NCBI RefSeq assembly: GCF_011752995.1
Contig: NZ_VWWL01000018.1
Span: 1 to 64,000 of the forward strand
Source of the DNA: Burkholderia sp. Ax-1724
Lineage (GTDB): Bacteria > Pseudomonadota > Gammaproteobacteria > Burkholderiales > Burkholderiaceae
DNA length: 64,000 nucleotides
Direction: 5' to 3'
This document shows positions 1 through 8,800 of the stretch, in pieces. Under the pieces are notes generated by a model. It searched no databases, was not told the origin of the DNA, and saw only the letters and a list, made by a program, of their open reading frames with translations. The position numbers and the translations under genes were made by a program. How positions within the stretch are numbered: position 1 is the stretch's first letter; the number at the start of each line of letters is the position of its first letter.

Positions 1-7
1 CCCGTCA

Positions 8-123
8 TGCCTGATGACCATAGCGAGTCGGTCCCACCCCTTCCCATCCCGAACAGGACCGTGAAACGACTCCACGCCGATGATAGTGCGGATTGCCCGT
101 GTGAAAGTAGGTAATCGTCAGGC
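8..123 (+). rRNA. rrf: 5S ribosomal RNA
   Basis: The sequence has the typical beta-proteobacterial 5S pattern: the 5' strand GCCTGA pairs with TCAGGC at the 3' end, and the conserved CCCATCCCGAACAGG and GAAAGTAGGTAATCG blocks lie between. Length is about 115 nt, as expected. It is the last gene of an rRNA operon whose 16S and 23S genes lie outside the window to the left. The exact ends are uncertain by one or two bases. A strong terminator follows within 15 bases. Confidence 0.95.
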
Positions 124-135
124 TCCTTCTTGCTC

Positions 136-166
136 AAAAACCCCACCCATTGCGGTGGGGTTTTTC
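136..166 (+). terminator. rRNA operon intrinsic terminator
   Basis: A 12-bp perfect stem (AAAAACCCCACC pairing with GGTGGGGTTTTT) has a 6-nt loop and ends in a run of T. It lies just after the 5S rRNA, so it most likely ends the rRNA operon and insulates the tRNA-tuf operon that follows. Confidence 0.93.
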
Positions 167-234
167 CGTTTACGGAAGACCTGAAATCGCTGCATATAAG
201 TGAGAACGGTGGGTTTGGAATGGTCAAGCAAGCC

Positions 235-263
235 TTGACAAAAAGATGTTGTTCCCCCATAAT
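235..263 (+). promoter_or_regulatory. sigma-70 promoter of the tRNA-tuf-secE-nusG operon
   Basis: A perfect -35 (TTGACA, 235-240) is separated by 17 bp from a -10 of CATAAT (258-263). Initiation would fall about 7 bases later, just before tRNA-Tyr at 278. It is the best promoter match at the left end and fits a highly expressed stable-RNA/translation operon. The discriminator is CGTCAGT. Confidence 0.85.
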
Positions 264-277
264 CGTCAGTTCTCTGC

Positions 278-363
278 GGAGGGGTGCCCGAGTGGCTAAA
301 GGGGGCAGACTGTAAATCTGTTGGCTTACGCCTACGTTGGTTCGAATCCAACCTCCTCCACCA
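278..363 (+). tRNA. tyrT: tRNA-Tyr (anticodon GTA)
   Basis: This is an 86-nt class II tRNA with a long variable arm. The acceptor GGAGGGG pairs with CTCCTCC with one G-U pair. The anticodon loop CTGTAAA carries GTA at 312-314, the T arm has TTCGAAT, and CCA is encoded (361-363). It is the first of three tRNAs preceding tuf, the same Tyr-Gly-Thr-tuf order as in the E. coli tufB operon. Confidence 0.97.
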
Positions 364-403
364 GAATGCAAGTTGTAGCAGTTGTTGGGAATCCATGATC
401 GTT

Positions 404-477
404 GCGGGTGTAGCTCAATGGTAGAGCAGAAGCCTTCCAAGCTTACGACGAGGGTTCGATTCCCTTCACCCGCTCCA
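404..477 (+). tRNA. glyT: tRNA-Gly (anticodon TCC)
   Basis: This is a 74-nt cloverleaf. The acceptor GCGGGTG pairs with CACCCGC, the anticodon TCC is at 436-438, the T loop is TTCGATT, and CCA is encoded (475-477). It lies 40 bases after tRNA-Tyr and 16 bases before tRNA-Thr, so it is probably processed from the same precursor. Confidence 0.97.
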
Positions 478-493
478 GTGACACGGAAGTAGC

Positions 494-568
<75 letters not shown>

Positions 569-630
569 GAAGTATTCAGTGATTGTTTGCGCCCGGCGCA
601 ACGTACGGAAAATCCTCTTAGGAGTCGAAA

Positions 631-1821
631 ATGGCCAAGGGTAAGTTTGAGCGGACCAAGCCGCACGTGAACGTGGGCACGATCGGTCACGTTGACCACG
701 GCAAGACCACGCTGACGGCGGCGATCACGACGGTTCTGACGCAGAAGTTCGGCGGCGAAGCGAAGGCATACGACCAGATCGATGCAGCGCCGGAAGAAAA
801 GGCACGTGGTATTACGATCAACACCGCGCACGTCGAGTACGAAACGGCAAACCGCCACTACGCACACGTCGACTGCCCGGGCCACGCCGACTACGTGAAG
901 AACATGATCACGGGCGCAGCGCAGATGGACGGCGCAATCCTGGTGTGCTCGGCCGCAGACGGCCCGATGCCGCAAACGCGTGAGCACATCCTGCTGGCGC
1001 GTCAGGTTGGCGTTCCGTACATCATCGTGTTCCTGAACAAGTGCGACATGGTGGACGACGCTGAGCTGCTGGAGCTCGTCGAGATGGAAGTGCGCGAACT
1101 TCTGTCGAAGTACGACTTCCCGGGCGACGACACGCCGATCATCAAGGGTTCGGCCAAGCTGGCGCTGGAAGGCGACAAGGGCGAACTGGGCGAAGTGGCG
1201 ATCATGAGCCTGGCCGACGCGCTGGACACGTACATCCCGACGCCGGAGCGCGCGGTTGACGGTTCGTTCCTGATGCCGGTGGAAGACGTGTTCTCGATCT
1301 CGGGTCGCGGCACGGTGGTGACGGGTCGCGTCGAGCGCGGCATCATCAAGGTCGGCGAGGAAATCGAGATCGTCGGTATCCGCGCAACGGCCAAGACGAC
1401 CTGCACGGGCGTGGAAATGTTCCGCAAGCTGCTCGACCAGGGGCAGGCAGGCGACAACGTGGGTATCCTGCTGCGCGGCACGAAGCGTGAAGACGTGGAG
1501 CGTGGTCAGGTTCTGGCGAAGCCGGGTTCGATCAACCCGCACACGCACTTCACGGCAGAGGTGTACGTGCTGAGCAAGGATGAAGGCGGCCGCCACACGC
1601 CGTTCTTCAACAACTACCGTCCGCAGTTCTACTTCCGTACGACGGACGTGACGGGTTCGATCGAGCTGCCGAAGGACAAGGAAATGGTGATGCCGGGCGA
1701 CAACGTGTCGATCACGGTGAAGCTGATCAACCCGATCGCGATGGAAGAAGGTCTGCGTTTCGCGATTCGCGAAGGCGGTCGTACGGTCGGCGCTGGTGTC
1801 GTCGCCAAGATCATCGAGTAA
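631..1821 (+). CDS. tuf: elongation factor Tu (copy 1)
   Basis: EF-Tu is the GTPase that delivers aminoacyl-tRNA to the ribosomal A site. The 396-residue protein has full family length. Its G motifs are clear: GHVDHGKT at 19-26, RGITI at 59-63, DCPGH at 81-85 and NKCD at 136-139, followed by the two beta-barrel domains. An AGGAG Shine-Dalgarno lies at 620-624. It sits between tRNA-Thr and tRNA-Trp. The protein is identical to the second copy at 19808-20998, and the DNA differs at only five silent sites in codons 2-7, one in codon 28, and the stop codon (TAA here, TAG there), a pattern typical of gene conversion. Confidence 0.99.
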   Translation: MAKGKFERTKPHVNVGTIGHVDHGKTTLTAAITTVLTQKFGGEAKAYDQIDAAPEEKARGITINTAHVEYETANRHYAHVDCPGHADYVKNMITGAAQMDGAILVCSAADGPMPQTREHILLARQVGVPYIIVFLNKCDMVDDAELLELVEMEVRELLSKYDFPGDDTPIIKGSAKLALEGDKGELGEVAIMSLADALDTYIPTPERAVDGSFLMPVEDVFSISGRGTVVTGRVERGIIKVGEEIEIVGIRATAKTTCTGVEMFRKLLDQGQAGDNVGILLRGTKREDVERGQVLAKPGSINPHTHFTAEVYVLSKDEGGRHTPFFNNYRPQFYFRTTDVTGSIELPKDKEMVMPGDNVSITVKLINPIAMEEGLRFAIREGGRTVGAGVVAKIIE

Positions 1822-1885
1822 CGCCAGATAGTTCTCGATAATCGGTTGTATCGGGGTTGGCGGTGTCGTCAGCCCCAAATGGTTT

Positions 1886-1961
1886 AGGGGTATAGCTCAA
1901 CTGGCAGAGCGTCGGTCTCCAAAACCGAAGGTTGGGGGTTCGATTCCCTCTGCCCCTGCCA
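1886..1961 (+). tRNA. trpT: tRNA-Trp (anticodon CCA)
   Basis: This is a 76-nt cloverleaf. The acceptor AGGGGTA pairs with TGCCCCT with one wobble, the anticodon CCA is at 1919-1921, the T loop is TTCGATT, and CCA is encoded at 1959-1961. It lies between tuf and secE in the same direction, so RNase P and RNase Z processing probably separates the tuf message from secE-nusG. Confidence 0.97.
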
Positions 1962-1996
1962 ACTATTGCGCCGTAGTGGCGCTTCGTTAAGGTGTT

Positions 1997-2377
1997 ATGG
2001 CGAATCCTTCCGTCGAAACTGTAAATACATCTGGCGACAAGTTGATGTTGATCGCGGGTGTATTGCTGGTCTTGGCCGGGTTCGTGGGGTTCTTCTGGCT
2101 GAGTGGCCAGGAATGGTACATCCGCGGAGCCGCCTTGGCTGTTGGTGCGATCGCGGGTGTCGCAGTCGGTCTTCTCTCAGTGCCTGGCAAGGGTTTTATC
2201 GCTTTCGCCAAAGACTCGTACAAAGAAGTTCGTAAGGTTGTTTGGCCTACCCGTAAAGAGGCTACTCAGACAACGCTTGTAGTGTTCGGCTTTGTGGTCG
2301 TGATGGCGATTTTTCTCTGGGTTTGCGATAAATCCATTGAGTGGGCGATTTTCTCGGTGATTCTGGGTTGGAAATGA
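1997..2377 (+). CDS. secE: preprotein translocase subunit SecE
   Basis: SecE is the small membrane subunit that clamps SecY in the SecYEG protein-export channel. The 126-residue protein has three predicted membrane segments (about 16-35, 42-61 and 93-113), the long three-helix form known from E. coli. The conserved amphipathic motif EVRKVVWPTRKEA before the last segment is present (about 77-89). The gene follows tRNA-Trp and ends one base before nusG, so the two are cotranscribed. SecY is encoded far downstream at 30812. Confidence 0.97.
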   Translation: MANPSVETVNTSGDKLMLIAGVLLVLAGFVGFFWLSGQEWYIRGAALAVGAIAGVAVGLLSVPGKGFIAFAKDSYKEVRKVVWPTRKEATQTTLVVFGFVVVMAIFLWVCDKSIEWAIFSVILGWK

Positions 2378-2378
2378 T

Positions 2379-2936
2379 ATGAGCGATACACCGGCATCCC
2401 CGAGCGGCAAACGTTGGTACGTGGTGCACGCCTACTCCGGCATGGAGAAGAGCGTGCAACGAGCGCTTCAGGAGCGCATCGAGCGTGCCGGTATGCAGGA
2501 CCAGTTTGGCCAGATCCTTGTTCCGACTGAAGAAGTCGTCGAGGTGAAAGGTGGTCACAAATCAGTGACGGAGCGTCGTTTCTTCCCCGGCTATGTGCTG
2601 GTGGAAATGGAAATGACAGACGAAACGTGGCATCTCGTAAAAAATACGGCAAAGGTGACCGGTTTTGTCGGTGGGGCGCGCAATCGCCCGAGCCCGATTT
2701 CTCCTCGGGAAGTTGAAAAAATCATGTCGCAGATGCAGGAAGGCGTGGAGAAGCCGCGTCCGAAGACCCTGTTTGAAGTAGGCGAGATGGTGCGGGTGAA
2801 GGAAGGCCCATTCACTGATTTCAACGGCAGCGTCGAAGAAGTGAACTACGAAAAGTCGCGAGTCCGTGTTTCCGTTACGATCTTCGGCCGCGCAACGCCG
2901 GTTGAGTTGGAATTCGGCCAGGTCGAAAAGTTGTAA
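2379..2936 (+). CDS. nusG: transcription termination/antitermination protein NusG
   Basis: NusG binds the RNA polymerase clamp, increases processivity and links polymerase to Rho or to ribosomal protein S10. The 185-residue product has the N-terminal NGN domain (WYVVHAYSGMEK near residues 12-23) and a C-terminal KOW domain (VRVKEGPFTDFNG, about 135-147). It begins one base after secE, the conserved secE-nusG pair. A hairpin follows the stop codon before the rplK operon. Confidence 0.98.
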   Translation: MSDTPASPSGKRWYVVHAYSGMEKSVQRALQERIERAGMQDQFGQILVPTEEVVEVKGGHKSVTERRFFPGYVLVEMEMTDETWHLVKNTAKVTGFVGGARNRPSPISPREVEKIMSQMQEGVEKPRPKTLFEVGEMVRVKEGPFTDFNGSVEEVNYEKSRVRVSVTIFGRATPVELEFGQVEKL

Positions 2937-2946
2937 TCCAGAATTT

Positions 2947-2979
2947 TACGGAACGCGCCGCTCGGTGCGTTCCGTATTT
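2947..2979 (+). terminator. hairpin after nusG, possible attenuator
   Basis: The inverted repeat TACGGAACGC / GCGTTCCGTA has 10-bp arms and a 10-nt loop, and is followed by only three T residues. It could partly terminate transcription between nusG and rplK or stabilise the 3' end of the nusG message. The weak T tract argues against full termination. Confidence 0.5.
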
Positions 2980-3098
2980 CGCGCTTACGGCCCGCGTAAT
3001 GGTCGTTGAGGAGCGTAACTAGCTAGTTTTTCAGCGAACACGCGCTACTACTCACTGAACGTCCACATACACGTCGGCGTTCCAAAGAGGTTCTCAAG

Positions 3099-3530
3099 AT
3101 GGCAAAGAAAATCATCGGCTTTATCAAGCTGCAGATTCCTGCAGGTAAAGCCAACCCGTCGCCGCCGGTCGGTCCGGCACTGGGCCAGCGCGGTCTGAAC
3201 ATCATGGAGTTCTGCAAGGCGTTCAACGCGCAGACCCAAGCAATGGAACCGGGCCTGCCGATTCCGGTCGTGATCACGGCATTCGCGGACAAGAGCTTCA
3301 CGTTCGTGCTGAAGACGCCGCCGGCCACGGTTCTGATCAAGAAGGCAGCGAAGATCGACAAGGGTTCGAGCAAGCCGCATACCGACAAGGTCGGCAAGAT
3401 CACCCGTGCTCAAGCTGAAGATATCGCCAAGACCAAGATGCCCGATCTGACGGCTGCTGATCTGGACGCAGCGGTTCGCACGATCGCTGGTAGCGCCCGC
3501 TCGATGGGCATCACCGTGGAGGGCGTGTAA
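3099..3530 (+). CDS. rplK: 50S ribosomal protein L11
   Basis: L11 binds the GTPase-associated centre of 23S rRNA and is needed for RelA activation and for thiostrepton binding. The 143-residue protein has the expected length, the N-terminal proline-rich hinge (PSPPVGPALGQRG, about 21-33) and the C-terminal rRNA-binding domain ending in RSMGITVEG. The purine-rich site AAAGAGG precedes the ATG. It is the first gene of rplKAJL, and the next gene starts immediately after its stop codon. Confidence 0.98.
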   Translation: MAKKIIGFIKLQIPAGKANPSPPVGPALGQRGLNIMEFCKAFNAQTQAMEPGLPIPVVITAFADKSFTFVLKTPPATVLIKKAAKIDKGSSKPHTDKVGKITRAQAEDIAKTKMPDLTAADLDAAVRTIAGSARSMGITVEGV

Positions 3531-4229
3531 ATGGCCAAGCTTTCGAAACGTCTGCAAGCATTTGCAGCAAAGGTTGATCGTCAGAAGCTCTACCCGCTCG
3601 AAGACGCTCTGTCGCTCGTGAAGGAGTGCGCAAGCGCGAAGTTCGACGAATCGATCGACGTCGCGGTGCAACTCGGCATCGACGCGAAGAAGTCGGATCA
3701 AGTGGTTCGTGGCTCGGTCGTGCTGCCCGCTGGTACGGGTAAGTCGGTTCGCGTCGCGGTGTTCGCGCAAGGTGAAAAGGCTGAGCAGGCTCGTGCAGCC
3801 GGTGCGGACGTCGTCGGTATGGAAGACCTGGCTGAACAGGTTAAGGCCGGCAACCTGAACTTCGACATCGTGATTGCCTCGCCGGACACGATGCGTATCG
3901 TCGGTACGCTCGGTCAGATCCTCGGCCCGCGCGGTCTGATGCCGAACCCGAAGGTCGGCACGGTCACGCCGGATGTCGCGACCGCAGTCAAAAACGCCAA
4001 GGCTGGTCAGGTGCAATTCCGTGTCGACAAGGCCGGCATCATCCACGCCACGATCGGCCGTGCTTCGTTCGAAGCAACTGCTCTGCGTACCAACCTGAAT
4101 GCTCTGATCGACGCGCTGCAAAAGGCGAAGCCGGCAACGAGCAAGGGTGTGTACCTGCGCAAGGTCGCTCTGTCGAGCACGATGGGTGTGGGCGTTCGCG
4201 TCGATCAAGCGTCGATCGCAGCGCAGTAA
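3531..4229 (+). CDS. rplA: 50S ribosomal protein L1
   Basis: L1 forms the mobile L1 stalk that helps release E-site tRNA. In E. coli it also represses translation of the L11-L1 mRNA. The 232-residue protein is full length and contains the family signature around GQILGPRGLMPNPKVGTV (about 126-143). Its ATG follows the rplK TAA with no gap, consistent with translational coupling. A 302-base leader separates it from rplJ. Confidence 0.98.
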   Translation: MAKLSKRLQAFAAKVDRQKLYPLEDALSLVKECASAKFDESIDVAVQLGIDAKKSDQVVRGSVVLPAGTGKSVRVAVFAQGEKAEQARAAGADVVGMEDLAEQVKAGNLNFDIVIASPDTMRIVGTLGQILGPRGLMPNPKVGTVTPDVATAVKNAKAGQVQFRVDKAGIIHATIGRASFEATALRTNLNALIDALQKAKPATSKGVYLRKVALSSTMGVGVRVDQASIAAQ

Positions 4230-4531
4230 TGAATTTCATCGCCCTGACGTAAGTCGGGGCGGTCTATAAGGGCTTTGGGCGGTTGCAAGGTGGCAGTCTG
4301 CATCGCGCAACCGGTTGTCAAAGACCGTTGGCGGGCCCGCAGCAGGTAGGCGAGTCCTTAATGTAAAGCCAACGCAGATGGCGAACCCGAAAAAGTTTGT
4401 GGTGATGAAACCGTTGGATGTCCGCAGCAATGCGGGTGTCGGGCGGTCGAAATACTCCTGACTGGTCGGACGCCGTTATTGAACGCGGTACACAAGGCGC
4501 ACGCCGCGTGTATCGAATCTGGAGGTTAACC
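4230..4531 (+). promoter_or_regulatory. rplJ leader region (candidate L10 autoregulatory leader)
   Basis: This 302-base gap contains no credible gene. It starts with a hairpin of 9-bp arms (CGCCCTGAC / GTCGGGGCG, GTAA loop, 4240-4261) without a T tract. The rest is GC-rich and can form several stems. In many bacteria the space upstream of rplJ folds into a leader bound by L10(L12)4 for feedback control. Position and length fit that role, but the binding motif was not modelled. Confidence 0.55.
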
Positions 4532-5035
4532 GTGCCACTCAACAAAGAAAGCAAGCAGGCCGTCGTCGCTGAGGTTGCCGCGCAAGTCGCGAAAGCTCAG
4601 ACCGTGGTTCTGGCTGAGTATCGTGGAATCGCGGTTGGCGATCTGACCAAGCTGCGCGCGAAAGCGCGTGAGCAACAGGTTTATCTTCGCGTGTTGAAGA
4701 ACACGCTGGCGCGTCGCGCTGTCGAAGGTACGCCGTTTGCTCCGCTGGCAGAGCAGATGACTGGCCCCCTGATCTACGGCATCTCCGAAGATGCAATTGC
4801 TGCTGCCAAGGTCGTCAATGACTTCAGCAAGAGCAATGACAAGTTGATCATCAAGGCTGGTTCCTACGAAGGCAAGGTGATGGACAAGGCTGGCGTGCAA
4901 GCGCTGGCAAACATCCCGAGCCGCGAAGAACTGCTCTCCAAGCTGCTGTTCGTCATGCAGGCTCCTGTTTCTGGCTTCGCGCGTGCTCTGGCCGCGCTGG
5001 CAGAGAAGAAACAAGGCGAAGAAACCGCTGCGTAA
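4532..5035 (+). CDS. rplJ: 50S ribosomal protein L10
   Basis: L10 anchors the L7/L12 dimers at the base of the ribosomal stalk. I chose the GTG at 4532 because GGAGG lies at 4521-4525 and the protein then begins PLNKESKQAVVAEV, the usual family start. An upstream in-frame ATG at 4418 would add residues unlike L10. The product is 167 residues, with the rRNA-binding N-terminal domain followed by the C-terminal helix that binds L12. It is followed by rplL after 63 bases. Confidence 0.96.
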   Translation: MPLNKESKQAVVAEVAAQVAKAQTVVLAEYRGIAVGDLTKLRAKAREQQVYLRVLKNTLARRAVEGTPFAPLAEQMTGPLIYGISEDAIAAAKVVNDFSKSNDKLIIKAGSYEGKVMDKAGVQALANIPSREELLSKLLFVMQAPVSGFARALAALAEKKQGEETAA

Positions 5036-5098
5036 CGTACATCAGTCGAGCGTAATTGATCGCTGGCTGTATCCGAATTCAATTTAGGAGTATTTCAA

Positions 5099-5476
5099 AT
5101 GGCAATCGCAAAAGAAGACATCCTCGAAGCCGTAGGCTCGATGTCGGTTCTGGAACTGAACGAGCTGGTTAAGGCGTTCGAAGAAAAGTTTGGCGTGTCG
5201 GCAGCTGCTGTTGCAGTGGCTGGCCCGGCAGGTGCAGGCGGCGGCGCTGCTGCTGCTGAAGAGCAGACCGAATTCACGGTCATCCTGGCTGAAACCGGCG
5301 CAAACAAGGTTTCGGTCATTAAGGCTGTTCGCGAACTGACGGGTCTCGGCCTGAAGGAAGCGAAGGATCTGGTCGATGGCGCACCGAAGCCCGTCAAGGA
5401 AGCGGTGCCCAAGGCTGCTGCTGAAGAAGCCAAGAAGAAGCTGGAAGAAGCTGGCGCGAAGGTTGAAATCAAGTAA
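5099..5476 (+). CDS. rplL: 50S ribosomal protein L7/L12
   Basis: L7/L12 forms the multimeric stalk that recruits and activates translational GTPases. The 125-residue protein shows the N-terminal dimerisation helices, an alanine/glycine-rich flexible hinge (about 35-55), and the globular C-terminal domain with LKEAKDLVDGAPKPVKE (about 85-101). An AGGAG site precedes the ATG. It ends rplKAJL, and a terminator-like hairpin begins 21 bases after its stop. Confidence 0.98.
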   Translation: MAIAKEDILEAVGSMSVLELNELVKAFEEKFGVSAAAVAVAGPAGAGGGAAAAEEQTEFTVILAETGANKVSVIKAVRELTGLGLKEAKDLVDGAPKPVKEAVPKAAAEEAKKKLEEAGAKVEIK

Positions 5477-5496
5477 GTTTCAACGCGCTGTGCGAA

Positions 5497-5526
5497 GGCT
5501 GGCGGTTTTTCACCGCCGGCCTTTTT
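5497..5526 (+). terminator. rplL-rpoB attenuator/terminator
   Basis: A 10-bp GC-rich stem (GGCTGGCGGT / ACCGCCGGCC, one G-T pair) with a 5-nt loop is followed by five T. It has the form of an intrinsic terminator between rplL and rpoB. In E. coli a partial terminator at this place lowers rpoBC expression relative to the ribosomal proteins, so attenuation is likely. Confidence 0.8.
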
Positions 5527-5846
5527 GTGCTTTGTGGGGCTTGCGTTTTTGTGGGTTTGTTCCGGCAAGAACGTGATTCCCAGAAGCCAAAGAAAATCGC
5601 CAATCGGCAACATTGACCGGCGTTTCTCTTTGTCTTCTGAAGCGACTGCAGAAGGCAAGTTTGGTCGGGTAGCGGGCAACACAGGCATCCGCTGCCGTCA
5701 GCCAGCGGTTGGTAGCGGCCAACCACCAAGCTTCTAGGCTCGTTCAAGCCATTGGACGGCCATCGGGTCTCAGTCGGTGAACACTCGGGTTGTCTCATCA
5801 AGGTATCCTGCCTCGACAACTATGCCCGCCGTGATTCGGAGATCGT
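5527..5846 (+). other. rplL-rpoB intergenic region
   Basis: This 320-base stretch after the attenuator has no credible gene. It holds a small hairpin (GGTTGG / CCAACC, 5707-5724) and a lone TTGACC (5613-5618) without a convincing -10. It becomes the 5' leader of rpoB in read-through transcripts and could contain RNase processing sites. Nothing else is recognisable. Confidence 0.5.
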
Positions 5847-8800
5847 ATGCAATATTCCTTCACCGAGAAGAAGCGTATTCGCAAGAGTTTCGCGAAACGC
5901 CCCATCGTTCACCAAGTACCTTTCCTGCTGGCTACCCAGCTTGAATCATTCAGCACGTTTCTGCAAGCAGACACGTCTTCGACGCAGCGTAAGCCGGAAG
6001 GCCTGCAAGCTGCGTTCACGTCCGTTTTCCCGATCGTTTCGCATAACGGCTTCGCTCGTCTCGAATTCGTCAGCTACATGCTGTCGCCGCCGGCATTCAA
6101 CATCAAGGAATGTCAGCAGCGCGGTCTGACGTACTGCTCGGCGCTGCGCGCCAAGGTGCGTCTGGTGCTGCTCGACAAGGAGTCGCCGAGCAAGCCGGTC
6201 GTCAAGGAAGTCAAGGAACAGGAAGTGTACATGGGCGAAATTCCGCTCATGACGCCGACCGGTTCGTTCGTCATCAACGGCACGGAACGTGTGATCGTTT
6301 CGCAGCTGCATCGTTCGCCGGGCGTGTTCTTCGAGCACGACAAGGGCAAGACGCACAGCTCGGGCAAGCTGCTGTTTTCGGCACGTATCATTCCTTACCG
6401 CGGTTCGTGGCTCGATTTCGAGTTCGACCCGAAGGACGTGCTGTACTTCCGTGTCGACCGTCGCCGCAAGATGCCGGTCACGATCCTGCTGAAGGCCATC
6501 GGCCTCACGCCGGAACAGATCCTCGCCAACTTCTTCGTGTTCGACAATTTCACGCTGATGCCGGAAGGCGCGCAGATGGAGTTCGTACCGGAGCGTCTGC
6601 GTGGTGAAGTTGCGCGTTTCGACATCACGGACCGCGATGGCAACGTGATCGTCCAGAAGGACAAGCGGATCAACGCCAAGCACATTCGCGATCTCGACAA
6701 CGCGAAGACCAAGTTCATCTCGGTGCCGGAAGACTATCTGCTCGGCCGCGTGCTGGCGAAGAACGTCGTCGACGGCGACACCGGCGAAGTCATCGCGAAT
6801 GCGAACGACGAAGTCACCGAAACCGTCCTCGAGAAGCTGCGCGAAGCGAAGATCAAGGACATCCAGGCGCTCTACACGAACGATCTGGACCAGGGTCCGT
6901 ACATCTCGTCGACGCTGCGCATCGACGAAACGGCGGACAAGATGGCCGCCCGCATCGCGATCTACCGCATGATGCGCCCGGGCGAGCCGCCGACCGAAGA
7001 AGCGGTCGAGGCATTGTTCAACCGTCTGTTCTACAGCGAAGAAGCGTACGACCTGTCGAAGGTGGGTCGTATGAAGTTCAACCGCCGCGTCGGCCGTGAC
7101 GAAATCGTCGGCCCGATGACGCTGCAGGACGACGACATCCTCGCGACGATCAAGATCCTCGTCGAGCTGCGCAACGGCAAGGGCGAAGTGGACGACATCG
7201 ACCACCTCGGCAACCGTCGCGTGCGTTGCGTCGGCGAACTCGCGGAAAACCAGTTCCGCGCGGGTCTCGTGCGTGTCGAACGTGCCGTGAAGGAACGCCT
7301 CGGCCAGGCCGAAAGCGAAAACCTGATGCCGCACGATCTGATCAACTCGAAGCCGATTTCGTCGGCGATCCGCGAGTTCTTCGGTTCGTCGCAGCTGTCG
7401 CAGTTTATGGATCAGACCAACCCGCTGTCGGAAATCACGCACAAGCGTCGTGTTTCCGCACTGGGCCCGGGCGGTCTGACGCGCGAGCGCGCAGGCTTTG
7501 AAGTCCGCGACGTGCATCCGACCCACTACGGCCGCGTGTGCCCGATTGAAACGCCGGAAGGTCCGAACATCGGTCTGATCAACTCGCTCGCTCTGTACGC
7601 GCACCTGAACGAATACGGCTTCCTCGAAACGCCGTATCGCAAGGTGACGGACGGCAAGGTGACCGACCAGATCGACTATCTGTCGGCGATCGAAGAAGGC
7701 CGTTACGTGATCGCTCAGGCGAACGCGGCGGTGGCCGACGACGGTACGCTGACCGACGAACTCGTGTCGTCGCGTGAAGCGGGTGAAACGCTGATGGTCA
7801 CGCCGGACCGCATCCAGTACATGGACGTGGCGCCGTCGCAGATCGTGTCGGTTGCAGCTTCGCTGATTCCGTTCCTCGAGCACGACGACGCGAACCGCGC
7901 GTTGATGGGCTCGAACATGCAGCGTCAAGCCGTGCCGTGTCTGCGTCCGGAGAAGCCGGTCGTCGGTACGGGCATCGAGCGCACCGTGGCGGTCGACTCG
8001 GGCACGACGGTTCAGGCACTGCGCGGCGGTGTGGTCGATTACGTCGACGCGGGCCGTATCGTGATTCGCGTGAACGACGACGAAGCGGTTGCGGGTGAAG
8101 TCGGTGTCGACATCTACAACCTGATCAAGTACACGCGTTCGAACCAGAACACGAACATCAACCAGCGTCCGATCGTGAAGATGGGCGACAAGGTTGCGCG
8201 CGGCGACGTGCTGGCTGACGGCGCATCGACCGATCTGGGCGAGCTCGCGCTCGGCCAGAACATGCTGATCGCGTTCATGCCGTGGAACGGCTACAACTTC
8301 GAAGACTCGATCCTGATCTCGGAAAAGGTCGTGGCCGACGACCGTTACACGTCGATCCACATCGAAGAACTGAACGTCGTGGCACGCGACACGAAGCTCG
8401 GACCGGAAGAAATCACGCGCGACATCTCGAACCTCGCGGAAGTGCAGCTTGGCCGTCTCGACGAGTCGGGCATCGTGTACATCGGCGCGGAAGTCGAAGC
8501 GGGCGACGTGCTGGTCGGCAAGGTCACGCCGAAGGGCGAAACCCAGCTGACGCCGGAAGAAAAGCTGCTGCGCGCGATTTTCGGCGAGAAGGCCTCGGAC
8601 GTGAAGGACACGTCGCTGCGCGTGCCGTCGGGCATGAGCGGCACCGTGATCGACGTGCAGGTGTTCACGCGCGAAGGCATCCAGCGCGACAAGCGCGCGC
8701 AACAGATCATCGACGATGAACTGAAGCGCTATCGCCTCGACCTGAACGACCAGCTGCGTATCGTGGAAGGCGATGCGTTCCAGCGTCTCGCGCGCATGCT

